DNA of 64,000 nucleotides. Source: Pseudotabrizicola alkalilacus. Lineage in GTDB: Bacteria; Pseudomonadota; Alphaproteobacteria; Rhodobacterales; Rhodobacteraceae. The stretch lies in the NCBI RefSeq assembly GCF_003443995.1, contig NZ_QWEY01000001.1, positions 744,001 to 808,000 of the forward strand. The letters are read 5' to 3'. The position numbers and the translations under genes were made by a program. Positions 63,113 to 64,000 of this stretch are shown here, one piece after another; position 1 is the stretch's first letter; every line of letters begins with the position of its first letter. Below the pieces are notes generated by a model. That model saw only the letters and a list, made by a program, of their open reading frames with translations. It had not been told where the DNA came from and searched no databases.

Positions 63113-64000
63113 ATGACACATGACCCGTTTTTCGTTCCGGTTTCCGGTTTCGAGCTGCCACGATTCGCCGGGGTGGCCAGTTTTATGCGGCTGCCGGTGG
63201 TGACGCCGGAGCATCCGCGCTTTGCAGATGTTCAGATCGGTCTGATCGGCGCGCCCTGGGATGGCGGCACCACGAACCGCCCCGGCCCGCGCCACGGGCC
63301 GCGCGCGCTGCGGGATGCGTCAACCATGATCCGGGCCGAGAATGGTGCCACGGGCGTGCGCCCGTTCGAGGCGGTGCGCTGTGCCGATCTGGGCGATGTC
63401 GGGCCGAACCCGGCCGATCTGATGGACTCTCTGGCGCGGATGGAGGCCTATTATACGCAGGTGCGCGCGGCCGGGATCGTGCCCTTGACCGCCGGGGGCG
63501 ATCATCTGTGCAGCCTGCCGATCCTGCGGGCACTGGCGAAAGACCGGCCCGACAGCCCGAAGGGTCTGGGGATGATCCATTTCGACAGCCATACCGATCT
63601 GTTCCACAGCTATTTCAACGGCAGCCTGTATACCCATGGCACCCCGTTCCGCCGCGCGGTGGAAGAGGGGCTGCTGGACCCGCAGCGGGTGACGATGATC
63701 GGCATCCGGGGCACGGCCTATGACCGGGAAGACCGGGAGTTTGCCGACAGCGTGGGCATCCGGGTGATCGCGATCGAGGAGTTTCATGCGCGCGGCGTGG
63801 CCGATGTGATGGCCGAGGCACGGGAGCGCGCGGGGCAGGGCGAGACCTATGTCTCTTATGACATCGACTTCATCGACCCGGCCTATGCCCCCGGCACCGG
63901 CACACCCGAGATCGGCGGCCCCAACAGCTTTCAGGCGCTGCAGGTGGTGCGCGAGCTGGCGGGCGTGCGGATCGTGGGGGCCGATGTGGTCGAGGTGTCG
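63113..64000 (+). CDS. Ureohydrolase, agmatinase/guanidinobutyrase family (3' end cut by window)
   Basis: The first 296 residues are visible; the frame is open to the window edge. Manganese-binding motifs: GGDHL near 126, the FDSHTDLF region near 149 (D-x-H-x-D), and SYDIDFIDPAYAPGTGTPE near 248 (D-x-D-x-x-D). These fit agmatinase and related guanidino-acid hydrolases releasing urea. AGAAGGG precedes the start. Family members are usually about 310-320 aa, so only a short tail is missing. Confidence 0.9.
   Translation, partial: MTHDPFFVPVSGFELPRFAGVASFMRLPVVTPEHPRFADVQIGLIGAPWDGGTTNRPGPRHGPRALRDASTMIRAENGATGVRPFEAVRCADLGDVGPNPADLMDSLARMEAYYTQVRAAGIVPLTAGGDHLCSLPILRALAKDRPDSPKGLGMIHFDSHTDLFHSYFNGSLYTHGTPFRRAVEEGLLDPQRVTMIGIRGTAYDREDREFADSVGIRVIAIEEFHARGVADVMAEARERAGQGETYVSYDIDFIDPAYAPGTGTPEIGGPNSFQALQVVRELAGVRIVGADVVEVS

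Overview
The window looks like a chromosome segment of a high-GC alphaproteobacterium of the order Rhodobacterales (Rhodobacter/Paracoccus-like). Pointers are a circularly permuted two-piece tmRNA gene with the tag ANDNRAPMALAA, a trgA-trgB tellurite-resistance pair, a photolyase-cfa pair behind a TGATCC-type RpoE promoter, ChpT (the CtrA-pathway phosphotransferase), olsB-olsA ornithine-lipid genes, and a dispersed 3'-gene repeat with the core GGAGTATTT. No species is assigned.

Layout. 1-11.4 kb: core and stress genes (FAD-linked oxidase, ssrA, orphan ABC binding protein, AcuI-like reductase, class-V aminotransferase, photolyase, cyclopropane synthase family, trgA, trgB). 11.4-23.1 kb: a carbohydrate locus. 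A LacI regulator, a TIM-barrel isomerase/epimerase and a Gfo/Idh/MocA dehydrogenase run left. A CUT1 ABC importer, a second TIM-barrel/dehydrogenase pair and a GH43 enzyme run right. Tandem CTATAACG-type operators lie before the importer. 23.1-31.2 kb: GntR regulator and class-III aminotransferase, cysK with an overlapping large MscS-type channel, an AlaX editing protein, an HTH regulator, and tRNA-Ser(GGA).

31.24-41.57 kb: a 10.3-kb integrated element in the 3' end of tRNA-Ser(GGA), bounded by 14-bp direct repeats. It encodes integrase, AlpA, large terminase, HNH nuclease, HK97-type capsid, prohead protease, head-tail connector, portal and two winged-helix proteins, plus a 21-bp iteron-like array. 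It has no tail or lysis genes. This architecture fits a capsid-forming phage satellite (cf-PICI-like) and is the most interesting object in the window. Its capsid gene has an in-frame amber codon after 12 codons.

41.57-45.50 kb: a graveyard of other mobile DNA (serine-recombinase-type C-terminal domain, excisionase-like HTH, IS3 transposase remnant next to a PIN-domain fragment, holin/lysozyme remnants), ending at a convergent tRNA-Ser(CGA). 45.6-64 kb: conserved housekeeping (rplU-rpmA, acetyltransferases, obgE-proB-proA, chpT, olsBA, thiE-like, TrmJ-like methyltransferase, ctaA, M32 carboxypeptidase, thioesterase, bactofilin, ureohydrolase cut by the window edge). It is interrupted by one compositionally foreign AbiTii-like defence gene at 57.8-58.7 kb.
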